64,000 nucleotides of DNA, taken from assembly GCA_963170055.1 (NCBI GenBank), contig CAUJGJ010000332.1:2224001-2288000 (forward strand), written 5' to 3'. Positions 15,301 through 28,600 of this stretch are shown piece by piece (position 1 is the stretch's first letter; each line of letters starts with the position of its first letter). The stretch comes from Halisarca cf. caerulea. Lineage: Eukaryota > Porifera > Demospongiae > Chondrillida > Halisarcidae. A program made the translations under genes and the position numbers. The notes under the pieces are model-generated. The model was not told the DNA's origin and made no database searches. It saw only the letters and a list, made by a program, of their open reading frames with translations.

Positions 15301-18300
15301 AGTAATTTTTATTTTCTGCAAATTACACTTTTCAAAGTGTTTAAAAGTCTTTTCAGAATGTTAACGTTGCCAAATTTAAATTTACCTTAAGAATAAAATT
15401 GCAAAGATGGTAATATCTTTAAAAGTGAACTTAGTAATTTTTATTTTCTGCAAATTACACTTTTGCAAAGTGTTTAAAAGTCTTTTCAGAATGTTAACGT
15501 TGCCAAATTTAAATTTACCTTAAGAATAAAATTGCAAAGATGGTAATATCTTTAAAAGTGAACTTAGTAATTTTTATTTTCTGCAAATTACACTTTTCAA
15601 AGTGTTTAAAAGTCTTTTCAGAATGTTAACGTTGCCAAATTTAAATTTACCTTAAGAATAAAATTGCAAAGATGGTAATATCTTTAAAAGTGAACTTAGT
15701 AATTTTTATTTTCTGCAAATTACACTTTTCAAAGTGTTTAAAAGTCTTTTCAGAATGTTAACGTTGCCAAATTTAAATTTACCTTAAGAATAAAATTGCA
15801 AAGATGGTAATATCTTTAAAAGTGAACTTAGTAATTTTTATTTTCTGCAAATTACACTTTTGCAAAGTGTTTAAAAGTCTTTTCAGAATGTTAACGTTGC
15901 CAAATTTAAATTTACCTTTAAAATAAAATTGCTAAGATGGTAATATATTTAAAAGTGAACTTAGTAATTTTTATTTTCGGCAAATTACACTTTTGCAAAG
16001 TGTTTAAAAGTCTTTTCAGAATGTTAACGTTGCCAAATTTAAATTTACCTTAAGAATAAAATTGCAAAGATGGTAATATCTTTAAAAGTGAACTTAGTAA
16101 TTTTTATTTTCGGCAAATTACACTTTTCAAAGTGTTTAAAAGTCTTTTCAGAATGTTAACGTTGCCAAATTTAAATTTACCTTAAGAATAAAATTGCAAA
16201 GATGGTAATATGTTTAAAAGTGAACTTAGTAATTTTTATTTTCCGCAAATTACACTTTTGCAAAGTGTTTAAAAGTCTTTTCAGAATGTTAACGTTGCCA
16301 AATTTAAATTTACCTTAAGAATAAAATTGCAAAGATGGTAATATCTTTAAAAGTGAACTTAGTAATTTTTATTTTCGGCAAATTACACTTTTCAAAGTGT
16401 TTAAAAGTCTTTTCAGAATGTTAACGTTGCCAAATTTAAATTTACCTTAAGAATAAAATTGCAAAGATGGTAATATCTTTAAAAGTGAACTTAGTAATTT
16501 TTATTTTCGGCAAATTACACTTTTCAAAGTGTTTAAAAGTCTTTTCAGAATGTTAACGTTGCCAAATTTAAATTTACCTTAAGAATAAAATTGCAAAGAT
16601 GGTAATATGTTTAAAAGTGAACTTAGTAATTTTTATTTTCCGCAAATTACACTTTTGCAAAGTGTTTAAAAGTCTTTTCAGAATGTTAACGTTGCCAAAT
16701 TTAAATTTACCTTAAGAATAAAATTGCAAAGATGGTAATATCTTTAAAAGTGAACTTAGTAATTTTTATTTTCGGCAAATTACACTTTTCAAAGTGTTTA
16801 AAAGTCTTTTCAGAATGTTAACGTTGCCAAATTTAAATTTACCTTAAGAATAAAATTGCAAAGATGGTAATATCTTTAAAAGTGAACTTAGTAATTTTTA
16901 TTTTCGGCAAATTACACTTTTCAAAGTGTTTAAAAGTCTTTTCAGAATGTTAACGTTGCCAAATTTAAATTTACCTTAAGAATAAAATTGCAAAGATGGT
17001 AATATATTTAAAAGTGAACTTAGTAATTTTTATTTTCCGCAAATAACACTTTTGCAAAGTGTTTAAAAGTCTTTTCAGAATGTTAACGTTGCCAAATTTA
17101 AATTTACCTTAAGAATAAAATTGCAAAGATGGTAATATCTTTAAAAGTGAACTTAGTAATTTTTATTTTCTGCAAATTACACTTTTCAAAGTGTTTAAAA
17201 GTCTTTTCAGAATGTTAACGTTGCCAAATTTAAATTTACCTTAAGAATAAAATTGCAAAGATGGTAATATCTTTAAAAGTGAACTTAGTAATTTTTATTT
17301 TCCGCAAATTACACTTTTGCAAAGTGTTTAAAAGTCTTTTCAGAATGTTAACGTTGCCAAATTTAAATTTACCTTAAGAATAAAATTGCAAAGATGGTAA
17401 TATCTTTAAAAGTGAACTTAGTAATTTTTATTTTCTGCAAATTACACTTTTCAAAGTGTTTAAAAGTCTTTTCAGAATGTTAACGTTGCCAAATTTAAAT
17501 TTACCTTAAGAATAAAATTGCAAAGATGGTAATATCTTTAAAAGTGAACTTAGTAATTTTTATTTTCCGCAAATTACACTTTTCAAAGTGTTTAAAAGTC
17601 TTTTCAGAATGTTAACGTTGCAAAATTTAAATTTACCTTAAGAATAAAATTGCAAAGATGGTAATATCTTTAAAAGTGAACTTAGTAATTTTTATTTTCC
17701 GCAAATTACACTTTTGCAAAGTGTTTAAAAGTCTTTTCAGAATGTTAACGTTGCCAAATTTAAATTTACCTTAAGAATAAAATTGCAAAGATGGTAATAT
17801 CTTTAAAAGTGAACTTAGTAATTTTTATTTTCTGCAAATTACACTTTTCAAAGTGTTTAAAAGTCTTTTCAGAATGTTAACGTTGCCAAATTTAAATTTA
17901 CCTTAAGAATAAAATTGCAAAGATGGTAATATCTTTAAAAGTGAACTTAGTAATTTTTATTTTCTGCAAATTACACTTTTGCAAAGTGTTTAAAAGTCTT
18001 TTCAGAATGTTAACGTTGCCAAATTTAAATTTACCTTAAGAATAAAATTGCAAAGATGGTAATATCTTTAAAAGTGAACTTAGTAATTTTTATTTTCTGC
18101 AAATTACACTTTTCAAAGTGTTTAAAAGTCTTTTCAGAATGTTAACGTTGCCAAATTTAAATTTACCTTAAGAATAAAATTGCAAAGATGGTAATATCTT
18201 TAAAAGTGAACTTAGTAATTTTTATTTTCCGCAAATTACACTTTTCAAAGTGTTTAAAAGTCTTTTCAGAATGTTAACGTTGCAAAATTTAAATTTACCT

Positions 18301-19500
18301 TAAGAATAAAATTGCAAAGATGGTAATATCTTTAAAAGTGAACTTAGTAATTTTTATTTTCCGCAAATTACACTTTTGCAAAGTGTTTAAAAGTCTTTTC
18401 AGAATGTTAACGTTGCCAAATTTAAATTTACCTTAAGAATAAAATTGCAAAGATGGTAATATCTTTAAAAGTGAACTTAGTAATTTTTATTTTCCGCAAA
18501 TTACACTTTTCAAAGTGTTTAAAAGTCTTTTCAGAATGTTAACTTGCCAAATTTAAATTTACCTTAAGAATAAAATTGCAAAGATGGTAATATCTTTAAA
18601 AGTGAACTTAGTAATTTTTATTTTCCGCAAATTACACTTTTGCAAAGTGTTTAAAAGTCTTTTCAGAATGTTAACGTTGCCAAATTTAAATTTACCTTAA
18701 GAATAAAATTGCAAAGATGGTAATATCTTTAAAAGTGAACTTAGTAATTTTTATTTTCTGCAAATTACACTTTTGCAAAGTGTTTAAAAGTCTTTTCAGA
18801 ATGTTAACGTTGCCAAATTTAAATTTACCTTCAGAATAAAATTGCAAAGAAGGTAATATCTTTAAAAGTGAACTTAGTAATTTTTATTTTCTGCAAATTA
18901 CACTTTTGCAAAGTGTTTAAAAGTCTTTTCAGAATGTTAACGTTGCCAAATTTAAATTTACCTTAAGAATAAAATTGCAAAGATGGTAATACCTTTAAAA
19001 GTGAACTTAGTAATTTTTATTTTCCGCAAATTACACTTTTCAAAGTGTTTAAAAGTCTTTTCAGAATGTTAACTTGCCAAATTTAAATTTACCTTAAGAA
19101 TAAAATTGCAAAGATGGTAATATCTTTAAAAGTGAACTTAGTAATTTTTATTTTCCGCAAATTACACTTTTGCAAAGTGTTTAAAAGTCTTTTCAGAATG
19201 TTAACGTTGCCAAATTTAAATTTACCTTAAGAATAAAATTGCAAAGATGGTAATATCTTTAAAAGTGAACTTAGTAATTTTTATTTTCTGCAAATTACAC
19301 TTTTGCAAAGTGTTTAAAAGTCTTTTCAGAATGTTAACGTTGCCAAATTTAAATTTACCTTCAGAATAAAATTGCAAAGAAGGTAATATCTTTAAAAGTG
19401 AACTTAGTAATTTTTATTTTCTGCAAATTACACTTTTGCAAAGTGTTTAAAAGTCTTTTCAGAATGTTAACGTTGCCAAATTTAAATTTACCTTAAGAAT
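12340..19500. repeat. Higher-order repeat block, about 3,575-bp offset (27 monomers) with an inner 8-monomer repeat
   Basis: A variant unit (CCTTTAAAATAAAATTGCTA followed by ATATATTTAAAAG) starts at 12,340 and again at 15,915, exactly 3,575 bp apart. A second marker, CCGCAAATAACAC preceded by ATATATTT, lies at 13,462 and 17,037, also 3,575 bp apart. Within the first block this marker recurs at 14,521, 1,059 bp after 13,462, so an 8-monomer unit is itself repeated. The inner unit contains the recurring order CGG/short loop, CGG/short loop, ATGTTT with CCGC/long loop. The right boundary is approximate, because matching fades towards 19 kb. Confidence 0.8.
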
Positions 19501-20700
19501 AAAATTGCAAAGATGGTAATATCTTTAAAAGTGAACTTAGTAATTTTTATTTTCTGCAAATTACACTTTTGCAAAGTGTTTAAAAGTCTTTTCAGAATGT
19601 TAACGTTGCCAAATTTAAATTTACCTTCAGAATAAAATTGCAAAGAAGGTAATATCTTTAAAAGTGAACTTAGTAATTTTTATTTTCTGCAAATTACACT
19701 TTTGCAAAGTGTTTAAAAGTATTTTCAGAATGTTAACGTTGCCAAATTTAAATTTACCTTCAGAATAAAATTGCAAAGAAGGTAATATCTTTAAAAGTGA
19801 ACTTAGTAATTTTTTTTTTCTGCAAATTACACTTTTGCAAAGTGTTTAAAAGTCTTTTCAGAATGTTAACGTTGCCAAATTTAAATTTACCTTTAAAATA
19901 AAATTGCTAAGATGGTAATATATTTAAAAGTGAACTTAGTAATTTTTATTTTCGGCAAATTACACTTTTGCAAAGAGTTTAAAAGTCTTTTCAGAATGTT
20001 AACGTTGCCAAATTTAAATTTACCTTAAGAATAAAATTGCAAAGATGGTAATATATTTAAAAGTGAACTTAGTAATTTCTATTTTCTGCAAATTACACTT
20101 TTGCAAAGTGTTTAAAAGTCTTTTCAGAATGTTAACGTTGCCAAATTTAAATTTACCTTAAGAATAAAATTGCAAAGATGGTAATATCTTTAAAAGTGAA
20201 CTTAGTAATTTTTATTTTCTGCAAATTACACTTTTCAAAGTGTTTAAAAGTCTTTTCAGAATGTTAACGTTGCCAAATTTAAATTTACCTTAAGAATAAA
20301 ATTGCAAAGATGGTAATATCTTTAAAAGTGAACTTAGTAATTTTTATTTTCTGCAAATTACACTTTTGCAAAGTGTTTAAAAGTCTTTTCAGAATGTTAA
20401 CGTTGCCAAATTTAAATTTACCTTAAGAATAAAATTGCAAAGATGGTAATATCTTTAAAAGTGAACTTAGTAATTTTTATTTTCCGCAAATTACACTTTT
20501 GCAAAGTGTTTAAAGTGTTTAAAAGTCTTTTCAGAATGTTAACGATGCCAAATTTAAATTTACCTTCAGAATAAAATTACAAAGAAGGTAATATCTTTAA
20601 AAGTGAACTTAGTAATTTTTATTTTCTGCAAATTACACTTTTGCAAAGTGTTTAAAAGTCTTTTCAGAATGTTAACGTTGCCAAATTTAAATTTACCTTA
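18400..20700. repeat. Satellite segment duplicated at about 36,200-38,250
   Basis: Rare variants occur in the same order in both segments. A CG deletion (GTTAACTTGCC) is at 18,541 and 19,071 here and at 36,358 and 36,888 there, an offset of 17,817 bp. A run of T replacing the TTTTTATTTT stretch is at 19,811 here and 37,362 there, and a TTAAAGTGTTTAAAGTG insertion is near 20,505 here and 38,056 there, both at an offset of 17,551 bp. The offset change of 266 bp equals two monomers, so one copy gained or lost two units after duplication. The paired CG deletions are 530 bp (4 monomers) apart in both copies. Confidence 0.8.
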
Positions 20701-20819
20701 AGAATAAAATTGCAAAGATGGTAATATGTTTAAAAGTGAACTTAGTAATTTTTATTTTCCGCAAATAACACTTTTGCAAAGTGTTTAAAAGTCTTTTCAG
20801 AATGTTAACGTTGCCAAAT

Positions 20820-22695
20820 TTAAACTTACCTTAAGAATAAAATTGCAAAGATGGTAATATCTTTAAAAGTGAATTATTAATTTTTATTTTCTGCAAATTA
20901 CACTTTTGCAAAGAGTTTAAAAGTCTTTTCAGAATGTTAACGTTGCCAAATTTAAATTTACCTTAAGAATAAAATTGCAAAGATGGTAATATGTTTAAAA
21001 GTGAACTTAGTAATTTTTATTTTCCGCAAATAACACTTTTGCAAAGTGTTTAAAAGTCTTTTCAGAATGTTAACGTTGCCAAATTTAAACTTACCTTAAG
21101 AATAAAATTGCAAAGATGGTAATATCTTTAAAAGTGAACTTAGTAATTTTTATTTTCTGCAAATTACACTTTTGCAAAGAGTTTAAAAGTCTTTTCAGAA
21201 TGTTAACGTTGCCAAATTTAAATTTACCTTCAGAATAAAATTGTAAAGATGGTAATATCTTTAAAAGTGAACTTAGTAATTTTTATTTTCTGCAAATTAC
21301 ACTTTTCAAAGTGTTTAAAAGTCTTTTCAGAATGTTAACGTTGCCAAATTTAAATTTACCTTAAGAATAAAATTGCAAAGATGGTAATATCTTTAAAAGT
21401 GAACTTAGTAATTTTTATTTTCTGCAAATTACACTTTTGCAAAGTGTTTAAAAGTCTTTTCAGAATGTTAACGTTGCCAAATTCAAATTCACCTTAAGAA
21501 TAAAATTGCAAAGATGGTAATATCTTTAAAAGTGAACTTAGTAATTTTTATTTTCTGCAAATTACACTTTTGCAAAGTGTTTAAAGTGTTTAAAAGTCTT
21601 TTCAGAATGTTAACGTTGCCAAATTTAAATTTACCTTCAGAATAAAATTGCAAAGAAGGTAATATCTTTAAAAGTGAACTTAGTAATTTTTATTTTCGGC
21701 AAATTACACTTTTGCAAAGTGTTTAAAAGTCTTTTCAGAATGTTAACGTTGCCAAATTTAAACTTACCTTAAGAATAAAATTGCAAAGATGGTAATATCT
21801 TTAAAAGTGAATTATTAATTTTTATTTTCTGCAAATTACACTTTTGCAAAGAGTTTAAAAGTCTTTTCAGAATGTTAACGTTGCCAAATTTAAATTTACC
21901 TTAAGAATAAAATTGCTAAGATGGTAATATCTTTAAAAGTGAACTTAGTAATTTTTATTTTCCGCAAATAACACTTTTGCAAAGTGTTTAAAAGTCTTTT
22001 CAGAATGTTAACGTTGCCAAATTTAAACTTACCTTAAGAATAAAATTGCAAAGATGGTAATATCTTTAAAAGTGAACTTAGTAATTTTTATTTTCTGCAA
22101 ATTACACTTTTGCAAAGAGTTTAAAAGTCTTTTCAGAATGTTAACGTTGCCAAATTTAAATTTACCTTCAGAATAAAATTGTAAAGATGGTAATATCTTT
22201 AAAAGTGAACTTAGTAATTTTTATTTTCTGCAAATTACACTTTTCAAAGTGTTTAAAAGTCTTTTCAGAATGTTAACGTTACCAAATTTAAATTTTCCTT
22301 AAGAATAAAATTGCAAAGATGGTAATATCTTTAAAAGTGAACTTAGTAATTTTTATTTTCTGCAAATTACACTTTTGCAAAGTGTTTAAAAGTCTTTTCA
22401 GAATGTTAACGTTGCCAAATTCAAATTCACCTTAAGAATAAAATTGCAAAGATGGTAATATCTTTAAAAGTGAACTTAGTAATTTTTATTTTCTGCAAAT
22501 TACACTTTTGCAAAGTGTTTAAAGTGTTTAAAAGTCTTTTCAGAATGTTAACGTTGCCAAATTTAAATTTACCTTCAGAATAAAATTGCAAAGAAGGTAA
22601 TATCTTTAAAAGTGAACTTAGTAATTTTTATTTTCTGCAAATTACACTTTTGCAAAGTGTTTAAAAGTCTTTTCAGAATGTTAACGTTGCCAAAT
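20820..22695. repeat. Tandem 7-monomer higher-order repeat, period 938 bp
   Basis: Four independent rare variants repeat at exactly 938 bp: GAATTATTAA at 20,871 and 21,809, TTGTAAAG at 21,241 and 22,179, ATTCAAATTCACC at 21,481 and 22,419, and TTAAAGTGTT (an extra short repeat after the palindrome) at 21,581 and 22,519. The variant AAAGAGTTT, which breaks the right arm of the palindrome, is also concentrated here. Further GAATTATTAA copies at 22,880 and 23,411 are 531 bp apart, a 4-monomer step. Boundaries are approximate. Confidence 0.85.
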
Positions 22696-25600
22696 TTAAA
22701 TTTACCTTAAGAATAAAATTGCAAAGATGGTAATATGTTTAAAAGTGAACTTAGTAATTTTTATTTTCCGCAAATAACACTTTTGCAAAGTGTTTAAAAG
22801 TCTTTTCAGAATGTTAACGTTGCCAAATTTAAACTTACCTTAAGAATAAAATTGCAAAGATGGTAATATCTTTAAAAGTGAATTATTAATTTTTATTTTC
22901 TGCAAATTACACTTTTGCAAAGAGTTTAAAAGTCTTTTCAGAATGTTAACGTTGCCAAATTTAAATTTACCTTAAGAATAAAATTGCAAAGATGGTTATA
23001 TGTTTAAAAGTGAACTTAGTAATTTTTATTTTCCGCAAATAACACTTTTGCAAAGTGTTTAAAAGTCTTTTCAGAATGTTAACGTTGCCAAATTTAAACT
23101 TACCTTAAGAATAAAATTGCAAAGATGGTAATATCTTTAAAAGTGAACTTAGTAATTTTTATTTTCTGCAAATTACACTTTTGCAAAGTGTTTAAAAGTC
23201 TTTTCAGAATGTTAACGTTGCCAAATTTAAATTTACCTTAAGAATAAAATTGCAAAGATGGTAATATGTTTAAAAGTGAACTTAGTAATTTTTATTTTCC
23301 GCAAATAACACTTTTGCAAAGTGTTTAAAAGTCTTTTCAGAATGTTAACGTTGCCAAATTTAAACTTACCTTAAGAATAAAATTGCAAAGATGGTAATAT
23401 CTTTAAAAGTGAATTATTAATTTTTATTTTCTGCAAATTACACTTTTGCAAAGAGTTTAAAAGTCTTTTCAGAATGTTAACGTTGCCAAATTTAAATTTA
23501 CCTTAAGAATAAAATTGCAAAGATGGTAATATGTTTAAAAGTGAACTTAGTAATTTTTATTTTCCGCAAATAACACTTTTGCAAAGTGTTTAAAAGTCTT
23601 TTCAGAATGTTAACGTTGCCAAATTTAAACTTACCTTAAGAATAAAATTGCAAAGATGGTAATATCTTTAAAAGTGAACTTAGTAATGTTTATTTTCTGC
23701 AAATTACACTTTTGCAAAGAGTTTAAAAGTCTTTTCAGAATGTTAACGTTGCCAAATTTAAATTTACCTTCAGAATAAAATTGCAAAGATGGTAATATCT
23801 TTAAAAGTGAACTTAGTAATTTCTATTTTCTGCAAATTACACTTTTGCAAAGTGTTTAAAAGTCTTTTCAGAATGTTAACGTTGCCAAATTTAAATTTAC
23901 CTTAAGAATAAAATTGCAAAGATGGTAATATCTTTAAAAGTGAACTTAGTAATTTTTATTTTCTTCAAATTACACTTTGCAAAGTGTTTAAAAGTCTTTT
24001 CATAATGTTAACGTTGCCAAATTTAAATTTACCTTAAGAATATAATTGCAAAGATGGTAATATCTTTAAAAGTGAACTTAGAATTTTTATTTTCTGCAAA
24101 TTACACTTTTGCAAAGTGTTTAAAAGTCTTTTCAGAATGTTAACGTTGCCAAATTTAAATTTACCTTAAGAATAAAATTGCAAAGAAGGTAATATCTTTA
24201 AAAGTGAACTGAGTAATTTTTATTTTCCGCAAATTACACTTTTGCAAAGTGTTTAAAAGTCTTTTCAGAATGTTAACGTTGCCAAATTTAAATTTACCTT
24301 AAGAATAAAATTGCAAAGATGGTAATATCTTTAAAAGTGAACTTAGTAATTTTTATTTTCCGCAAATTACACTTTTGCAAAGTGTTTAAAAGTCTTTTCA
24401 GAATGTTAACGTTGCCAAATTTAAATTTACCTTTAAAATGAAATTGCAAAGATGGTAATATCTTTAAAAGTGAACTTAGTAATTTTCATTTTCGGTAAAT
24501 TACACTTTTGCAAAGTGTTTAAAAGTCTTTTCAGAATGTTAACGTTGCCAAATTTAAATTTACCTTAAGAATTAAATTACAAAGATGGTAATATCTTTAA
24601 AAGTGAACTTAGTAATTTTTATTTTCTGCAAATTACACTTTTGCAAAGTGTTTAAAAGTCTTTTCAGAATGTTAACGTTGCCAAATTTAAATTTACCTTC
24701 AGAATAAAATTGCAAAGATGGTAATATGTTTAAAAGTGAACTTAGTAATTTTTATTTTCCGCAAATAACACTTTTGCAAAGTGTTTAAAAGTTTTTTCAG
24801 AATGTTAACGTTGCCAAATTTAAACTTACCTTAAGAATAAAATTGCAAAGATGGTAATATCTTTAAAAGTGAACTTAGTAATTTTTATTTTCTGCAAATT
24901 ACACTTTTGCAAAGAGTTTAAAAGTCTTTTCAGAATGTTAACGTTGCCAAATTTAAATTTACCTTCAGAATAAAATTGCAAAGATGGTAATATCTTTAAA
25001 AGTGAACTTAGTAATTTCTATTTTCTGCAAATTACACTTTTGCAAAGTGTTTAAAAGTCTTTTCAGAATGTTAACGTTGCCAAATTTATATTTACCTTAA
25101 GAATAAAATTGCAAAGATGGTAATATCTTTAAAAGTGAACTTAGTAATTTTTATTTTCCGCAAATTACACTTTTGCAAAGTGTTTAAAAGTCTTTTCAGA
25201 ATGTTAACGTTGCCAAATTTAAATTTACCTTTAAAATAAAATTGCAAAGATGGTAATATCTTTAAAAGTGAACTTAGTAATTTTCATTTTCGGCAAATTA
25301 CACTTTTGCAAAGTGTTTAAAAGTCTTTTCAGAATGTTAACGTTGCCAAATTTAAATTTACCTTCAGAATAAAATTGCAAAGATGGTAATATGTTTAAAA
25401 GTGAACTTAGTAATTTTTATTTTCCGCAAATAACACTTTTGCAAAGTGTTTAAAAGTCTTTTCAGAATGTTAACGTTGCCAAATTTAAACTTACCTTAAG
25501 AATAAAATTGCAAAGATGGTAATATCTTTAAAAGTGAACTTAGTAATTTTTATTTTCTGCAAATTACACTTTTGCAAAGTGTTTAAAAGTCTTTTCAGAA

Positions 25601-28600
25601 TGTTAACGTTGCCAAATTTAAATTTACCTTAAGAATAAAATTGCAAAGATGGTAATATCTTTAAAAGTGAACTTAGTAATTTTTATTTTCTTCAAATTAC
25701 ACTTTGCAAAGTGTTTAAAAGTCTTTTCAGAATGTTAACGTTGCCAAATTTAAATTTACCTTAAGAATAAAATTGCAAAGATGGTAATATCTTTAAAAGT
25801 GAACTTAGAATTTTTATTTTCTGCAAATTACACTTTTGCAAAGTGTTTAAAAGTCTTTTCAGAATGTTAACGTTGCCAAATTTAAATTTACCTTAAGAAT
25901 AAAATTGCAAAGAAGGTAATATCTTTAAAAGTGAACTGAGTAATTTTTATTTTCTGCAAATTACACTTTTGCAAAGTGTTTAAAAGTCTTTTCAGAATGT
26001 TAACGTTGCCAAATTTAAATTTACCTTAAGAATTAAATTGCAAAGATGGTAATATCTTTAAAAGTGAACTTAGTAATTTTTATTTTCTGCAAATTACACT
26101 TTTGCAAAGTGTTTAAAAGTCTTTTCATAATGTTAACGTTGCCAAATTTAAATTTACCTTAAGAATAAAATTGCAAAGATGGTAATATCTTTAAAAGTGA
26201 ACTTAGAATTTTTATTTTCTGCAAATTACACTTTTGCAAAGTGTTTAAAAGTCTTTTCAGAATGTTAACGTTGCCAAATTTAAATTTACCTTAAGAATAA
26301 AATTGCAAAGAAGGTAATATCTTTAAAAGTGAACTGAGTAATTTTTATTTTCTGCAAATTACACTTTTGCAAAGTGTTTAAAAGTCTTTTCAGAATGTTA
26401 ACGTTGCCAAATTTAAATTTACCTTAAGAATTAAATTGCAAAGATGGTAATATCTTTAAAAGTGAACTTAGTAATTTTTATTTTCTGCAAATTACACTTT
26501 TGCAAAGTGTTTAAAAGTCTTTTCAGAATGTTAACGTTGCCAAATTTAAATTTACCTTCAGAATAAAATTGCAAAGAAGGTAATATCTTTAAAAGTGAAC
26601 TTAGTAATTTTTATTTTCTGCAAATTACACTTTTGCAAAGTGTTTAAAAGTCTTTTCAGAATGTTAACGTTGCCAAATTTAAATTTACCTTCAGAATAAA
26701 ATTGCAAAGATGGTAATATGTTTAAAAGTGAACTTAGTAATTTTTATTTTCCGCAAATAACACTTTTGCAAAGTGTTTAAAAGTCTTTTCAGAATGTTAA
26801 CGTTGCCAAATTTAAATTTACCTTAAGAATAAAATTGCAAAGATGGTAATATCTTTAAAAGTGAACTTAGTAATTTTTATTTTCCGTAAATTACACTTTT
26901 GCAAAGTGTTTAAAAGTCTTTTCAGAATGTTAACGTTGCCAAATTTAAATTTACCTTAAGAATAAAATTGCAAAGATGGTAATATCTTTAAAAGTGAACT
27001 TAGTAATTTTTATTTTCCGCAAATTACACTTTTGCAAAGTGTTTAAAAGTCTTTTCAGAATGTTAACGTTGCCAAATTTAAATTTACCTTTAAAATAAAA
27101 TTGCAAAGATGGTAATATCTTTAAAAGTGAACTTAGTAATTTTCATTTTCGGCAAATTACACTTTTGCAAAGTGTTTAAAAGTCTTTTCAGAATGTTAAC
27201 GTTGCCAAATTTAAATTTACCTTAAGAATTAAAATGCAAAGATGGTAATATCTTTAAAAGTGAACTTAGTAATTTTTATTTTCTGCAAATTACACTTTTG
27301 CAAAGTGTTTAAAAGTCTTTTCAGAATGTTAACGTTGCCAAATTTAAATTTACCTTCAGAATAAAATTGCAAAGAAGGTAATATCTTTAAAAGTGAACTT
27401 AGTAATTTTTATTTTCTGCAAATTACACTTTTGCAAAGTGTTTAAAAGTCTTTTCAGAATGTTAACGTTGCCAAATTTAAATTTACCTTCAGAATAAAAT
27501 TGCAAAGATGGTAATATGTTTAAAAGTGAACTTAGTAATTTTTATTTTCCGCAAATTACACTTTTGGAAAGTGTTTAAAAGTCTTTTCAGAATGTTAACG
27601 TTGCCAAATTTAATTTTACCTTAAGAATAAAATTACAAAGATGGTAATATCCTTAAAAGTGAACTTAGTAATTTTTATTTTCTGCAAATTACACTTTTGC
27701 AAAGTGTTTAAAAGTCTTTTCAGAATGTTAACGTTGCCAAATTTAATTTTACCTTAAGAATAAAATTACAAAGATGGTAATATCCTTAAAAGTGAACTTA
27801 GTAATTTTTATTTTCCGCAAATTACACTTTTACAAAGTGTTTAAAAGTCTTTTCAGAATGTTAACGTTGCCAAATTTAAATTTACCTGAAGAATAAAATT
27901 GCAAAGAAGGTAATATCTTTAAAAGTGAACTTAGTAATTTTTATTTTCCGTAAATTACACTTTTGCAAAGTGTTTAAAAGTCTTTTCAGAATGTTAACGT
28001 TGCCAAATTTAAATTTACGTTATGAATAAAATTGCAAAGATGGTAATATCTTTAAAAGTGAACTTAGTAATTTTCATTTTCGGCAAATTACACTTTTGCA
28101 AAGTGTTTAAAAGTCTTTTCAGAATGTTAACGTTGCCAAATTTAAATTTACCTTAAGAATTAAATTGCAAAGATGGTAATATCTTTAAAAGTGAACTTAG
28201 TAATTTTTATTTTCTGCAAATTACACTTTTGCAAATTGTTTAAAAGTCTTTTCAGAATGTTAACGTTGCCAAATTTAAATTTACCTTCAGAATAAAATTG
28301 CAAAGAAGGTAATATCTTTAAAAGTGAACTTAGTAATTTTTATTTTCTGCAAATTACACTTTTGCAAAGTGTTTAAAAGTCTTTTCAGAATGTTAACGTT
28401 GCCAAATTTAAATTTACCTTCAGAATAAAATTGCAAAGATGGTAATATGTTTAAAAGTGAACTTAGTAATTTTTATTTTCCGCAAATTACACTTTTGGAA
28501 AGTGTTTAAAAGTCTTTTCAGAATGTTAACGTTGCCAAATTTAATTTTACCTTAAGAATAAAATTACAAAGATGGTAATATCCTTAAAAGTGAACTTAGT

